Part shown: piece after piece, positions 54,676 to 63,663 of the stretch
Layout: the number at the start of each line of letters is the position of its first letter
Position numbering within the stretch: position 1 is the first letter of the stretch
Assembly: GCA_027081065.1 (NCBI GenBank)
Contig: JALWLW010000010.1
Span: 1 to 64,000, forward strand
Source of the DNA: Campylobacteraceae bacterium
GTDB taxonomy: Bacteria > Campylobacterota > Campylobacteria > Campylobacterales > Sulfurovaceae
Reading direction: 5' to 3'
Length of the DNA stretch: 64,000 nt
Program-made: the position numbers and the translations under genes
Notes under the pieces: model-generated
What the model was told of the DNA's origin: nothing
What the model saw: only the letters and a program-made list of their open reading frames with translations
Database searches by the model: none

Positions 54676-55932
54676 TTATCTAAACTCTTCTTTTAGAATA
54701 TCTTGTGCTTGTATCATGTCTTTATCTCCACGTCCAGAGAGATTGACTAAAATGGTTTTTCCTTCAATCTCCTCTTTGTTCATCTTTTTTAAATAGGCAA
54801 TAGCATGAGAAGATTCAAAAGCAGGAATGATTCCCTCAGCTTGTGAAAGCCAAATAAAAGCTTCCATCGCTTCATCATCGGTAATATGATTGTAGCTTAC
54901 AATATTGTTGTCTTTAAAATAAGCATGTTCTGGACCAATCCCAGGGTAGTCTAGTCCTGCTGAAATGGAGTGTGCCTCTTGAATCTGTCCATCTTCATCT
55001 TGGAGTAGGTAGCTAAGTTGTCCATGTAGTACCCCTGGGCTTCCTTTTTCTAAAGAACAACCATGCTTAGAGTCTAGTCCTAAACCACCTGCTTCAATGC
55101 CAATACACTCTACAGATTCATCTTCTATAAAATGGTTAAAAATTCCAAGAGCATTAGAGCCACCACCAATACAAGCAATAACTTTGTCAGGTAGACAACC
55201 TTCAACAATATTAAGTTGTTGTTTGGCTTCCCAACCGATAATTGACTGAATATCACGTATCATCATAGGATAGGGGTGAGGACCAGCTACTGTTCCTATA
55301 ATGTAATAGGTGTCACGAGCATTGGTTACCCAATGGCGAATGGCATCGTTCATGGCATCTTTTAAACTTTGACTTCCTGATTCAACGGCATGAACTTTTG
55401 CACCAAGAAGTTTCATACGAAAGACATTAAGCTCTTGACGCTTTACATCTTTTGCTCCCATAAAAACTTCACATTCCAGTCCAAAAAGAGCAGCTACTGT
55501 AGCCGTTGCTACTCCATGTTGTCCAGCGCCCGTTTCAGCGATGACCTTTTTTTTGCCTAAACGCTTAGCTAAAACAGCTTGAGCGACACAATGGTTGATT
55601 TTATGAGCTCCTGTGTGATTTAGGTCTTCACGTTTGAGGTAAATTTTAGCATTTAATTCTTTGGAAATATTTTCAGCAAAGTAGAGTGAAGAGGGGCGAC
55701 CTACATAGTTTTTGTAGTAGTAGTCAACCTCTTTCCAAAACTCTTCATCAAATCTTACTGCTTCATAGTCAAGACGTAACTTTTCAAGTGCTGGCATGAG
55801 TGTTTCAGGAACAAAACGTCCACCAAATCGGTGTTTATCATCTTTTGCTCCAAAATGACCATTAATGTCAGGGTCATGAGGGCTAGGGTATGGAATATAT
55901 ATCTTTTCATATAAAGATTGAGTATTTGGCAT
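54676..55932 (-). CDS. trpB: Tryptophan synthase beta chain
   Basis: The 418-residue PLP enzyme joins indole and serine. The PLP lysine lies in [15 protein letters not shown], the glutamate and Gly-rich loop in [18 protein letters not shown], and the phosphate-binding loop in [12 protein letters not shown]. The N-terminal [19 protein letters not shown] is the standard TrpB1 opening. No trpA or other trp gene is adjacent, so the alpha subunit must be elsewhere. The leader region on its 5' side contains a conserved-looking inverted repeat (56138-56271) on the opposite strand. Confidence 0.95.
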   Translation of the reverse strand: MPNTQSLYEKIYIPYPSPHDPDINGHFGAKDDKHRFGGRFVPETLMPALEKLRLDYEAVRFDEEFWKEVDYYYKNYVGRPSSLYFAENISKELNAKIYLKREDLNHTGAHKINHCVAQAVLAKRLGKKKVIAETGAGQHGVATATVAALFGLECEVFMGAKDVKRQELNVFRMKLLGAKVHAVESGSQSLKDAMNDAIRHWVTNARDTYYIIGTVAGPHPYPMMIRDIQSIIGWEAKQQLNIVEGCLPDKVIACIGGGSNALGIFNHFIEDESVECIGIEAGGLGLDSKHGCSLEKGSPGVLHGQLSYLLQDEDGQIQEAHSISAGLDYPGIGPEHAYFKDNNIVSYNHITDDEAMEAFIWLSQAEGIIPAFESSHAIAYLKKMNKEEIEGKTILVNLSGRGDKDMIQAQDILKEEFR

Positions 55933-56292
55933 TTTTTCTCTTCGTGTTATAATGGTTTGGATTATAGCTAATGAGAGGTTAAATTTGTGTTATGAATAGT
56001 GTTGGATTAAAATATTATAAAGTAAATTTATAATAATAAATATTAAAAAAAAATTATTTAACATAGAAATAAATGTTTTTATATGTTTTTTTCTAATTTC
56101 ATTATGTTTCTTTAAGTTGAACTATATTATAATTTCTTACGACGACATATAGGTGATGCTTTAGCTCTCCCCTATTTCCTGAATTAGTATTATGTCCTTT
56201 TAGGAGGATGTTTTCTAAAACTGTCTAGAGTGTCACTATTATAAATTATACATTTTTAATATGTCGTTGTACCAAAAGATTACGAAGAGTTA
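55933..56292. other. Gene-free stretch holding a candidate RNA
   Basis: The 360 bases between trpB and the asparaginase-like gene contain the trpB promoter side on the left and a long-range inverted repeat at 56138-56271. I find no open reading frame with a ribosome-binding site. Confidence 0.5.
56138..56271 (+). ncRNA. Candidate structured RNA with paired ends
   Basis: A TATAAT box at 56128-56133 puts the plus-strand start at about 56139. The predicted 5' end TACGACGACATAT (56138-56150) pairs over 13 bases with ATATGTCGTTGTA (56259-56271). One pair is G-U on the plus strand and would be a C-A mismatch on the minus strand, which favours a plus-strand RNA. Internal hairpins include ATAGG/CCTAT (56149-56175) and TTTTAG/CTAAAA (56198-56220). 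About 134 nt in total. It matches no RNA family I can recall. Confidence 0.45.
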
Positions 56293-56787
56293 CTATTTTG
56301 ATTTTTCAAAATATCCTTTTTCTTTGTTTTTAATGACTCTTCTGTAATCTTTAATGACTCCATTCATTGCAATAAACACTCCTTTTTTTTCTAAAGCATT
56401 TAAGTAACCATAGGCTGAACATAGATTAGATGTCGATTCTATGGGGTTTATAGCGTATGGAATCATTGCTCCTGTTAAGATTATTTTTTTATTTATTTTT
56501 GCTTTAGCGATATGCTCTGCTGTGATGTCCATTGTATCTGTACCATGTACAATAATAATATTTTTCTCTTTTGCTTCTTGAATGGTTTGTCTAATAGTAG
56601 CTCTATCTGCATCTGTGAGATTGAGGCTGTCTTTACCGATAATATTGAGAATTTTGAATTTTGTTAACCAAGATTTTGCAATGGATTTAAGTGCTTCTCC
56701 GTGGTGGTCAATATCTAAAGTACCGGTTAATGGATTATAAACTTTATTAAAAGTACCACCTGTATTAATAATTAATATTTTTTTCAT
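56293..56787 (-). CDS. Short asparaginase-like protein (N-terminal domain only)
   Basis: The product is about 164 residues from ATG 56787 (MKKILIINTGGTF; a GAG site seven bases upstream; an upstream ATG at 56799 has no ribosome-binding site). It has the L-asparaginase N-terminal domain with the first catalytic Thr in NTGGTFN and the second Thr-Asp pair in VHGTDTMDITAEH, plus LTGAMIPY and a Lys-rich segment KKGVFIAMNGVI. The C-terminal domain of about 150 residues, which completes the active site in normal asparaginases, is absent and no remnant is visible downstream. Similar one-domain proteins exist in Campylobacterota. Enzymatic activity is uncertain. Confidence 0.75.
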   Translation of the reverse strand: MKKILIINTGGTFNKVYNPLTGTLDIDHHGEALKSIAKSWLTKFKILNIIGKDSLNLTDADRATIRQTIQEAKEKNIIIVHGTDTMDITAEHIAKAKINKKIILTGAMIPYAINPIESTSNLCSAYGYLNALEKKGVFIAMNGVIKDYRRVIKNKEKGYFEKSK

Positions 56788-56888
56788 AGTATTTCTCATT
56801 TTTTTGGATTTGTTTTGGATTTTTCTTTAACTTATATTCTATCTCAATCGTGATAAAATACGCGATTATATAAATATTGGAGAATGAG

Positions 56889-57713
56889 ATGATAATGAAA
56901 GGCAAAAAAGGAATTATCCTTGGAATTGCAAATAAGAAATCGATTGCTTATGGAATCGCCCAAGCATGTAAAGAGCAGGGTGCAGAAGTAGCGATTACTT
57001 TTTTAAATGAGCGTTTTGAAAAAAAATTAGCCCCGATTGCAGAAGACTTAGATTGTAGTGATAAATTTTACCCTTGTGATGTTTCAAAACCAGAGGAAAT
57101 TAAAGCACTTAAAGAGAGCATCGAAAAAGATATGGGTCAGATTGATTTCATTGTCCACTCAATTGCTTTTGCTCCTAAAGAGGGTCTAACAGGGCGTTTT
57201 TATGACATTTCTAAAGAAGCTTTTGATGTGGCTATGGATATTTCAGTTTATTCTCTCATTGAGATTGTTCGTGAATTAAAGCCAGTACTCTCTGATAACT
57301 CATCGGTGTTAACACTCTCTTATTATGGTGGGGTTAAATATATTCCAAACTATAACTTAATGGGGGTAGCGAAAGCAGCTCTAGAGATGACCACAAAATA
57401 TTTAGCAGAAGATTTAGGACGCGATGGGATTCGTGTGAATGCCATTTCAGCAGGACCTATCAAAACTCTAGCAGCAGCTGGAATTGGTGAGTTTGGCTTT
57501 ATGCTTAAATGGAATGCAGCCCATGCACCACTTAAAAAGAATGTAACCATTAAAGATGTGGGAAATTCAGGTATGTATCTACTCTCAGACCTTAGTGCTA
57601 GTGTTACAGGTGAAGTACATTATGTCGATGCAGGTTTTAACATTATGGGGATGCCAGCAGTCTCTTTTAATGAAGAGGGTCGTCAAACCATTGCTTGGAA
57701 TGGCGAAAAATAG
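56889..57713 (+). CDS. fabI: Enoyl-ACP reductase (FabI)
   Basis: The enzyme performs the last reduction step of the fatty acid elongation cycle with NADH. I choose ATG 56889 (GGAG six bases upstream), giving MIMKGKKGIILGIANKKSIA, the usual FabI opening with the cofactor glycines. The catalytic Tyr and Lys lie in YNLMGVAKAALE (spacing Tyr-x6-Lys), and VNAISAGPIKTLAAAGI is the substrate-loop region. It has 274 residues. The rlmB gene begins at its stop codon. Confidence 0.95.
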   Translation: MIMKGKKGIILGIANKKSIAYGIAQACKEQGAEVAITFLNERFEKKLAPIAEDLDCSDKFYPCDVSKPEEIKALKESIEKDMGQIDFIVHSIAFAPKEGLTGRFYDISKEAFDVAMDISVYSLIEIVRELKPVLSDNSSVLTLSYYGGVKYIPNYNLMGVAKAALEMTTKYLAEDLGRDGIRVNAISAGPIKTLAAAGIGEFGFMLKWNAAHAPLKKNVTIKDVGNSGMYLLSDLSASVTGEVHYVDAGFNIMGMPAVSFNEEGRQTIAWNGEK

Positions 57714-58483
57714 TGTCTGAACATACCCAAAGTGATTCAGTAGCGTATTTAGCTAAAAAAGCTTTTTTTAACAAGATTATTACCATTTATGGACGTAATG
57801 CTGTTTTAGAAGCTTTAGAAGATAAAACAATTACGATTCATAAATTACATTGTTCAAATTCCAATAAACCTGTAGCCCAATTAGATAAAATGGTGAGCCT
57901 TGCAAAAGCTAGAACTATTGAAATTGCTTATCATGATAAAAAAGCACTTTCACGTATTTCTAAAAATGCAAAACAAGATCAAGGTGTTGCTTTGGACATT
58001 GTGTTAGAAAAGGCAATGAGTGACGATGAATTTTTAGCAAACAATAAAAGCTTTAAAGTATTAGCATTAGATGGTATACATAATCCACAAAATTTAGGGA
58101 TGATTATTCGTTCAGCTGCAGCTGGAAATATTGATGCAATACTTTTACCTACAAAAAATTCAGCTCAAATTTCTCCTTTAGTCATTAAGGCATCAGTTGG
58201 AACTATTTTTAAATTACCTATTATTAAAACAAAAAATTTAGCTCAATCTTTAGAACTTTTTAAAGAACAAAACTCAAAAATCTATACACTTTCTTCGTAT
58301 GCTACAGCCTCTTATAAAGAAGAAAAATATGGCAATAAAACAGTTTTTGTTTTAGGAAATGAGAGTGATGGTGTTAGTAAAGAGATTGAAAAATTAAGTA
58401 CAAGAAGTATTTTAATTCCTATGAATCGAGGTGTTGAGTCTTTAAATGTGGCTGTTACAGCTTCTCTTTTGGCATTTTTATAA
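57713..58483 (+). CDS. rlmB: TrmH/SpoU-family 23S rRNA methyltransferase, RlmB-like
   Basis: The protein is a SPOUT methyltransferase with an N-terminal L30e-like substrate-binding region (about 18-95, IYGRNAVLEAL) and a knotted SAM-binding domain showing the three family motifs: DGIHNPQNLGMIIRSAAA, VFVLGNESDGVSKEI and IPMNRGVESLNVAVTASLL. This pattern fits RlmB, which methylates G2251 of 23S rRNA, although other TrmH-type methyltransferases look alike. I choose GTG 57713, which overlaps the fabI stop (TAGTG), over an ATG at 57695 that lies inside fabI without a ribosome-binding site; about 256 residues result. Confidence 0.85.
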   Translation: MSEHTQSDSVAYLAKKAFFNKIITIYGRNAVLEALEDKTITIHKLHCSNSNKPVAQLDKMVSLAKARTIEIAYHDKKALSRISKNAKQDQGVALDIVLEKAMSDDEFLANNKSFKVLALDGIHNPQNLGMIIRSAAAGNIDAILLPTKNSAQISPLVIKASVGTIFKLPIIKTKNLAQSLELFKEQNSKIYTLSSYATASYKEEKYGNKTVFVLGNESDGVSKEIEKLSTRSILIPMNRGVESLNVAVTASLLAFL

Positions 58484-58554
58484 TTTTATTAAATTGTATA
58501 AGATTATGAAAAATAAGGCTTTGTAGATTATGGAAATAGTTTTTATTAGAATTA

Positions 58555-58601
58555 TTTAGTCTTATGGACTAAACTTTAATTAGTTTATAAAGCTAAACTA
58601 A
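58555..58601. repeat. Two inverted repeats before the grpE promoter
   Basis: TTTAGTC-TTATG-GACTAAA (58555-58573) and TTAGTTTA-TAAAGC-TAAACTAA (58580-58601) stand side by side and share related half-sites. The second is a perfect 8-bp palindrome ending four bases before the -35 box. They could be an operator of a heat-shock regulator; the first could also end the rlmB transcript, though no T-tract follows. They are not CIRCE (TTAGCACTC) elements. Confidence 0.5.
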
Positions 58602-58604
58602 ATC

Positions 58605-58633
58605 TTGACAAGATAGACTCAATGATGTATAAT
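58605..58633 (+). promoter_or_regulatory. Consensus promoter of grpE-dnaK
   Basis: TTGACA (58605-58610), a 17-base spacer and TATAAT (58628-58633): both hexamers and the spacing are perfect matches to the sigma-70 consensus. Transcription should start at about 58640, leaving a leader of about 58 bases before grpE. Perfect promoters are rare, and this one is expected to be strong or to need repression. Confidence 0.85.
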
Positions 58634-58697
58634 TCTCCGAATCTTTTAATATCTGTTATTTGAAGATAATAAATTTGAATTAGGAGTAGTATCTATT

Positions 58698-59273
58698 ATG
58701 AGTGATAAGAATGAAAATTCTACAGTAGAAACTGAACTAGAAACTGAACTAGAAAATGAAGTGGAAACATCTGAAACTGAAGAAGTTGTAGATGAAGTAG
58801 AAACTGAAGTTGATGAACTTACACAACTTAAAGAATTAGTCACTGAGTGGGAAGATAAATACTTAAGAACTCATGCTGACTTTGAAAACTCTAAACGACT
58901 TTTAGCTAAAGATAAAGCAGCAGCTGTGTCATATGCTAATGAGAGTTTTGCTAATGATATGTTAGCCGTTGTAGATTCATTTGAGAGTGCTTTAGCAACA
59001 ATTGAAGCAACTGAGAGTGAAGAGAGTTCAGAAGTGTTAGACAAAATTAAAGAGGGTTTAGATTTGACTTACGGTCAACTTACTAAAGTTCTTGAAAAAA
59101 ATGGTATTAAAGCTGTAGAAGTTGAGGGTGAGTTTAACCCTGACGTTCATCAAGCTATTATGCAAGTAGAGAGTGAAGATAAAGAGAGTGGTGAAATTGT
59201 ACAAGTGTTACAAAAAGGTTATACAATAAAAGATAGACTTTTACGCCCTGCAATGGTCTCAACTGCAAAATAA
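58698..59273 (+). CDS. grpE: Nucleotide exchange factor GrpE
   Basis: The 191-residue protein begins with a strongly acidic, Glu/Val/Thr-rich tail (about 1-45), followed by a long coiled-coil helix (about 45-105; LVTEWEDKYLRTHADFENSK) and a C-terminal beta domain with NPDVHQAIMQVES and KGYTIKDRLLRPAMV, the family signature. GrpE speeds ADP release from DnaK. AGGAG lies upstream. An hrcA gene, often found before grpE, is absent here. Confidence 0.94.
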   Translation: MSDKNENSTVETELETELENEVETSETEEVVDEVETEVDELTQLKELVTEWEDKYLRTHADFENSKRLLAKDKAAAVSYANESFANDMLAVVDSFESALATIEATESEESSEVLDKIKEGLDLTYGQLTKVLEKNGIKAVEVEGEFNPDVHQAIMQVESEDKESGEIVQVLQKGYTIKDRLLRPAMVSTAK

Positions 59274-59288
59274 TTAACAAAATTTTAG

Positions 59289-59310
59289 AAATGCACCTAA
59301 AGTGGCATTT
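59289..59310 (+). terminator. Hairpin between grpE and dnaK
   Basis: AAATG-CAC-(CTAAA)-GTG-G-CATTT forms an 8-bp stem with one bulge, about 15 bases after the grpE stop. It may attenuate or process the grpE-dnaK transcript; a T-rich segment follows only loosely. Confidence 0.4.
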
Positions 59311-59374
59311 TAAAATTTGAAAATAAATTATAATTACACAAATATTAAAAAAATTAGAAAACGAAGGAATAAAT

Positions 59375-61252
59375 ATGAGTAAAGTATTAGGAATAGATTT
59401 AGGAACAACAAACTCGGCAATGTCAGTGTTTGAAAATGGTGAAGCAAAGATTATAGCAAATAAAGAGGGTAAAAATACAACTCCTTCAATTGTTGCATTT
59501 ACAGATAAAGGTGAAGTACTTGTTGGTGAATCTGCAAAAAGACAAGCTGTAACTAATCCAGAAAAAACAATCTACTCTATTAAGAGAATTATGGGGCTTA
59601 TGTTTAATGAAGACCATGCAACTTCAGCTAAAGAGAGATTACCTTATAAAATTATTGACAGAAACGGTGCATGTGCGATTGAAGTAGCTGACAAAACTTA
59701 CACACCTCAAGAGATTTCAGCAAAAATTCTTATGAAATTAAAAGAAGATGCAGAGGCTTACCTTGGTGAGACGGTAACTGATGCTGTTATTACAGTACCT
59801 GCTTACTTTAACGATGCACAAAGAAAAGCAACAAAAGAAGCTGGAACAATTGCTGGACTTAATGTTTTAAGAATTATTAATGAGCCAACTTCAGCAGCAC
59901 TTGCATACGGTCTTGACAAAAAAGATTCGGAGCAAATTGTAGTTTACGACCTTGGTGGTGGTACATTTGATGTTACTGTTCTTGAAACTGGTGATAACGT
60001 AGTTGAAGTTATGGCAACAGGTGGAGATGCATTCCTTGGTGGTGATGATTTTGATAACAAAATTATTGATTATGTAGCAGATGAATTTAAATCTGAAACT
60101 GGTGTAGACATCAAAGCTGATGTTATGGCACTTCAAAGAGTTAAAGATGCAGCTGAAAATGCAAAAAAAGAGCTTTCATCTTCAACAGAGACTGAGATTA
60201 ACTTACCGTTTATTACAGCTGATGCATCTGGACCAAAGCACCTTATTCAGAAAATTACAAGAGCGAAGTTTGAGTCTTTAATTGATGATTTAGTAGCTTC
60301 AACAATTAAGACTATTAAATCAGTTCTTGCAGATGCAGATGTTTCTACTTCAGAGATTAATGAAGTTGTAATGGTTGGTGGTTCTACACGTGTACCATTG
60401 GTACAAGAAGAGGTTCAAAAATTCTTTGGAAAAGAGCTTAATAAATCGGTTAACCCAGATGAGGTTGTTGCACTTGGTGCTGCGATTCAAGGTGGAGTTT
60501 TAAAAGGTGATGTTAAAGACGTACTTCTACTAGATGTTACACCACTTTCATTAGGTATTGAGACTTTAGGTGGAGTTACTACTAAAGTAATTGAAAAAGG
60601 TACAACCATTCCTGCTAAAAAGTCACAAGTGTTCTCAACAGCTGAAGACAACCAACCAGCAGTAAGTATTAACGTACTTCAAGGTGAAAGAGAGTTTGCT
60701 AAAGACAACAAACAATTAGGTATGTTTGAACTTAGAGACATTCCAGCAGCTCCAAGAGGTGTACCACAAATTGAAGTAACATTTGACATTGATGCCAATG
60801 GTATTTTAACCGTTACAGGACAAGATAAAGGTACAGGGAAACAACAAGAGATTAAGATTACTGGTTCGTCGGGACTTTCAGATGAAGAGATTGAAAAAAT
60901 GGTTCGAGATGCTGAAATGAACAAAAGTGAAGATGAAGCAAGAAAACTGCTTGTTGAAGCTAGAAATCAAGCTGATGCTTTAGTGCACCAAACTAAAAAG
61001 TCTTTATCTGATCTTGGTGATAGTTTTGATACAACAGAAAAAGCATCTATTGAAGCTGCGATTGCTGATGTTGAAGCTGTACTTAAAGAGGACTCTGCAA
61101 CAAAAGAGCAAATTGAAGAGAAAGTTAAAGTATTAACTGAAAAGTCTCATAAATTAGCTGAAGCAGTTTACGCTAAAGAGCAAGGTGGTGACAAAGAAAA
61201 AGCTGCTAAAAAAGCAGATGACGATGACATTATTGATGCTGAAGTAGAGTAA
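59375..61252 (+). CDS. dnaK: Molecular chaperone DnaK (Hsp70)
   Basis: The 625-residue chaperone has the complete Hsp70 layout: an ATPase domain (about 1-380; [13 protein letters not shown], the phosphate loop [15 protein letters not shown], and [13 protein letters not shown]), a linker ([13 protein letters not shown]), a beta substrate-binding domain (about 390-500) and a helical lid (about 500-605), ending in an acidic [15 protein letters not shown] tail. It cooperates with GrpE and a DnaJ encoded elsewhere. It lies 100 bases after grpE and is probably cotranscribed. Confidence 0.98.
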   Translation: MSKVLGIDLGTTNSAMSVFENGEAKIIANKEGKNTTPSIVAFTDKGEVLVGESAKRQAVTNPEKTIYSIKRIMGLMFNEDHATSAKERLPYKIIDRNGACAIEVADKTYTPQEISAKILMKLKEDAEAYLGETVTDAVITVPAYFNDAQRKATKEAGTIAGLNVLRIINEPTSAALAYGLDKKDSEQIVVYDLGGGTFDVTVLETGDNVVEVMATGGDAFLGGDDFDNKIIDYVADEFKSETGVDIKADVMALQRVKDAAENAKKELSSSTETEINLPFITADASGPKHLIQKITRAKFESLIDDLVASTIKTIKSVLADADVSTSEINEVVMVGGSTRVPLVQEEVQKFFGKELNKSVNPDEVVALGAAIQGGVLKGDVKDVLLLDVTPLSLGIETLGGVTTKVIEKGTTIPAKKSQVFSTAEDNQPAVSINVLQGEREFAKDNKQLGMFELRDIPAAPRGVPQIEVTFDIDANGILTVTGQDKGTGKQQEIKITGSSGLSDEEIEKMVRDAEMNKSEDEARKLLVEARNQADALVHQTKKSLSDLGDSFDTTEKASIEAAIADVEAVLKEDSATKEQIEEKVKVLTEKSHKLAEAVYAKEQGGDKEKAAKKADDDDIIDAEVE

Positions 61253-61274
61253 TCTACTTTAGTTTTTTAAACTT

Positions 61275-61307
61275 TTGAGACAAAGGCTTTTCTTTGTCTC
61301 AATTTTG
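61275..61307 (+). terminator. Terminator of the grpE-dnaK operon
   Basis: A perfect 11-bp stem TTGAGACAAAG-GCTTTT-CTTTGTCTCAA (61275-61302) followed by TTTTG, about 22 bases after the dnaK stop codon. Confidence 0.85.
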
Positions 61308-61418
61308 AGCTTGAAGGCTCTACCTCTTAATCTTCTTGTTAAACAGACAACCCAACCTACTTAACCGAAGTTTACTTTATGTAAAATAGTAAAAATATTT
61401 TAACATGAAGAGTATTTG

Positions 61419-62435
61419 ATGTCTACAACTTTAATAGAATTTGCTTCTAAAAATCTAAGAGATATGCTTAGAGATGTTTTTGAACATAATGAGAATGCGA
61501 CAGCATTGGTTATTTATGATTTGGATTCTCCATTGTCTATTCTTTTGACGGATGCTTATCGTCAAGCTTTACCATATGGAGTGTTTATTGATTTTAATGA
61601 GAAAGGCAAAGAGGAGATACTTGAAGAGATAGAGAAGTTAGAAGCTGGTGATTTTGTAGCATTGGTTCAGTCTCGTAGCTTTCGGTTATCTGATTTTCGT
61701 ATACGTATTGAGCTGTTTAAAAAATATATAAAAGTAGCAGAGCATCCACATTTAGCTAGAATGAGTGAAGAGAATGAAATACAAAATTATGTGAATGCCT
61801 TAGCTTATGATAAAGCATATTATCATCATATGGGGCATACCTTAAAAGCTATGATAGAAAAATCTTTAGGGGCTGTTATTTATTGTGGAGATGAACAACT
61901 TATTTACCCAAGTAGCTTTGAAGATGCAAAACTAAACATTGGTGATTATCGAGCCATGAAAAACATAGGTGGTCAGTTTCCTATTGGTGAAGTATTTACA
62001 GAGTTGAAAGTATTAACCGATTTAAATGGTAGAACAAATATTAAGGCATTTGGTGATATTAACTACAGAGTAAATATACCTACTGAACCCATTACCATAG
62101 TTATTGAAAATGGGAAACTTGTTAGAGTTGAAAATAGTACAGAAGATTTTGAAGCAGTTTTGAATCTTATACGAGAAGAAGAAGGTACAATTTGGGTACG
62201 AGAATTGGGGCTTGGGCTTAACCGTGCGTTAAGTACCAAAAATTTTGTTTCCGACATGGGAACATTTGAGCGTATGTGTGGTTTGCACCTTTCTTTGGGT
62301 GCAAAACATGGTATTTATGCCAAAGAGGGCATGAAAAGAAACTCTGGAAAGTTTCATATTGATGTAATGCTAGATACTACGGCTTTTAGAATAGATCAGA
62401 AGCTCATCTTTGACGGTAAGCAATGGTTGATATGA
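61419..62435 (+). CDS. M29-like aminopeptidase family protein
   Basis: The product from ATG 61419 (GAAGAG site upstream; a TTG lies directly before it) is 338 residues. The segment GGQFPIGEVFTELK (about 190-203) resembles the GGNxPxGEVxT metal-ligand motif of M29 aminopeptidases such as aminopeptidase T, and the later ERMCGLHLSLGAKHGIY and FHIDVMLDTT fit the C-terminal metal-binding part of that fold. The N-terminal half differs from standard M29 enzymes. Several family residues appear intact, so a leucyl-aminopeptidase-like activity is possible; the physiological role is unknown. It follows dnaK at about 165 bases and seems to have its own transcript. Confidence 0.65.
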   Translation: MSTTLIEFASKNLRDMLRDVFEHNENATALVIYDLDSPLSILLTDAYRQALPYGVFIDFNEKGKEEILEEIEKLEAGDFVALVQSRSFRLSDFRIRIELFKKYIKVAEHPHLARMSEENEIQNYVNALAYDKAYYHHMGHTLKAMIEKSLGAVIYCGDEQLIYPSSFEDAKLNIGDYRAMKNIGGQFPIGEVFTELKVLTDLNGRTNIKAFGDINYRVNIPTEPITIVIENGKLVRVENSTEDFEAVLNLIREEEGTIWVRELGLGLNRALSTKNFVSDMGTFERMCGLHLSLGAKHGIYAKEGMKRNSGKFHIDVMLDTTAFRIDQKLIFDGKQWLI

Positions 62436-62510
62436 CTCTATATTTTTGTGAATTAAATTTTATTTAACTATAATGGCTTCAAAAGAAATATTTTAACACT
62501 AGGAAAAAAA

Positions 62511-62819
62511 ATGTATGGATTACCACTTAGAAAAGGCTTCTCTATGAAAGTTAAGGGGGTTATTCTTAATCGTCCAGATATGCATAATATTGCAGAGGAA
62601 TTAGGTGTTACTGAAAATGATGTATTTATGAAAGATGGTAGATTAACAGTTTACAATACTTCTAAGACCTGCCAAGAGATAATTGATGACAATGCTTTAG
62701 CTGTTTTTGTTGCCATGGCAATAGAAATATCACCTGATGATATTTCAGACATACAAGCAGTTGAAGAAGAGCCTATGCAAATGGACTTTGATTTAAGTGA
62801 TTTTGAGGATGATGATTAA
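62511..62819 (+). CDS. Small acidic protein of unknown function
   Basis: The 102-residue product has a short mixed N-terminal half (MYGLPLRKGFSMKVKGVILN), a central segment with LNRPDMHNIAEELGVTEND that could be a small helix-turn-helix-like or lid domain, and an Asp/Glu-rich tail ending in FDLSDFEDDD. I recognise no family. The ATG is preceded by AGGAAAAAA, and the next gene starts 2 bases after its stop, so the two form an operon. Confidence 0.7.
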   Translation: MYGLPLRKGFSMKVKGVILNRPDMHNIAEELGVTENDVFMKDGRLTVYNTSKTCQEIIDDNALAVFVAMAIEISPDDISDIQAVEEEPMQMDFDLSDFEDDD

Positions 62820-62821
62820 TC

Positions 62822-63241
62822 ATGACTTATAATGAGTGGCATGATGCACATGCTAAAAAACATGCAGCGATTATGAAAAAGCTTGAAGGGCTGGATGAAT
62901 ATGATGTTGTTCAGTACTTCATTTTTGAAAACATGGTCGAAAAGGAACCAGATTTTTGTGAACTTTATGCAACAAATACCAAGTGCCATGAAATGTATGA
63001 ACTCAACTGTTATCTATGTGGTTGTCCACACTTTAGGTTCAACCAAACACCTGTTTTAGATGCTGATTTAGAGTTTCATTCGACTTGTTCCATTAACTCA
63101 AAACGAGGAAAACGCTCTCTTAGAGAAGGAGACCAAGTTCACCAAGACTGTTCAGGCTGTAGCATTCCTCATGGTGAAGATTACATCTTTAGTAACTTTG
63201 ACAGAGAGTGGTCTAAGATTATGCAAAATGTTAAGAATTAG
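62822..63241 (+). CDS. Cysteine-rich small protein, possible metal binder
   Basis: The 139-residue protein has eight cysteines grouped as FCELY, KCHEMY, NCYLCGCPHFRF, STCSIN and DCSGCSIPHG. The CxxCxC and CxxC arrangements look like a zinc or iron-sulfur site. There is no signal peptide and no membrane segment, so it is cytoplasmic. His residues at the N-terminus (HDAHAKKHAA) add further possible ligands. I do not know a family name. It is probably cotranscribed with the 62511 gene. Confidence 0.72.
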   Translation: MTYNEWHDAHAKKHAAIMKKLEGLDEYDVVQYFIFENMVEKEPDFCELYATNTKCHEMYELNCYLCGCPHFRFNQTPVLDADLEFHSTCSINSKRGKRSLREGDQVHQDCSGCSIPHGEDYIFSNFDREWSKIMQNVKN

Positions 63242-63248
63242 ATGAATT

Positions 63249-63554
63249 TCAATTTTTCTTTTTCTCAGCATCTTCAAGAGACCATTTGTCAGTAGAAGTA
63301 CAACCAGTATCACAAGTAATATGAGGGGCAACACCTGTGGCAGTTTCAACATCTATTGCCACAGAAATTAGAAAATAATTACCATCTCCTCTGTGGGCAG
63401 TAAAATTATGTTGACCACAGAACTCTTCATTCATAAATTCAGCTACAATTTTTGCATAATTATAGGCATCTTTTTGTGTTTCAAATGTCATGTTATTGCT
63501 GTATTCACTTTTTTTGAAACATGGGCATTCTTTTTCCATTTGTACTGTATACAT
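63249..63554 (-). CDS. Small conserved-looking protein with Cys pairs
   Basis: I choose ATG 63554, preceded by AAGGAG at eight bases, giving MYTVQMEKECPCF and 101 residues. It contains a CPC pair near the start, an isolated Cys in EEFCGQHNF and the pair HITCDTGCTS near the C-terminus. A central part resembles a small beta-alpha fold (YFLISVAIDVE). No signal peptide. Family unknown. It is convergent with the Cys-rich gene at 62822, with 7 bases between the stop codons. Confidence 0.7.
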   Translation of the reverse strand: MYTVQMEKECPCFKKSEYSNNMTFETQKDAYNYAKIVAEFMNEEFCGQHNFTAHRGDGNYFLISVAIDVETATGVAPHITCDTGCTSTDKWSLEDAEKKKN

Positions 63555-63663
63555 GGGATTGTCTCCTTTTATTTTAATTGTTAGTATCATAACATTATTT
63601 ACTGAAGTAGCGTAATTTTTCATTTTATTACAAAAAACTTATATTTAAAAGCTATAATGAGAT

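Noticed and set aside
58555..58601. CIRCE (HrcA operator) before grpE
   Set aside because: CIRCE is TTAGCACTC-N9-GAGTGCTAA; the inverted repeats here have other sequences and spacings.
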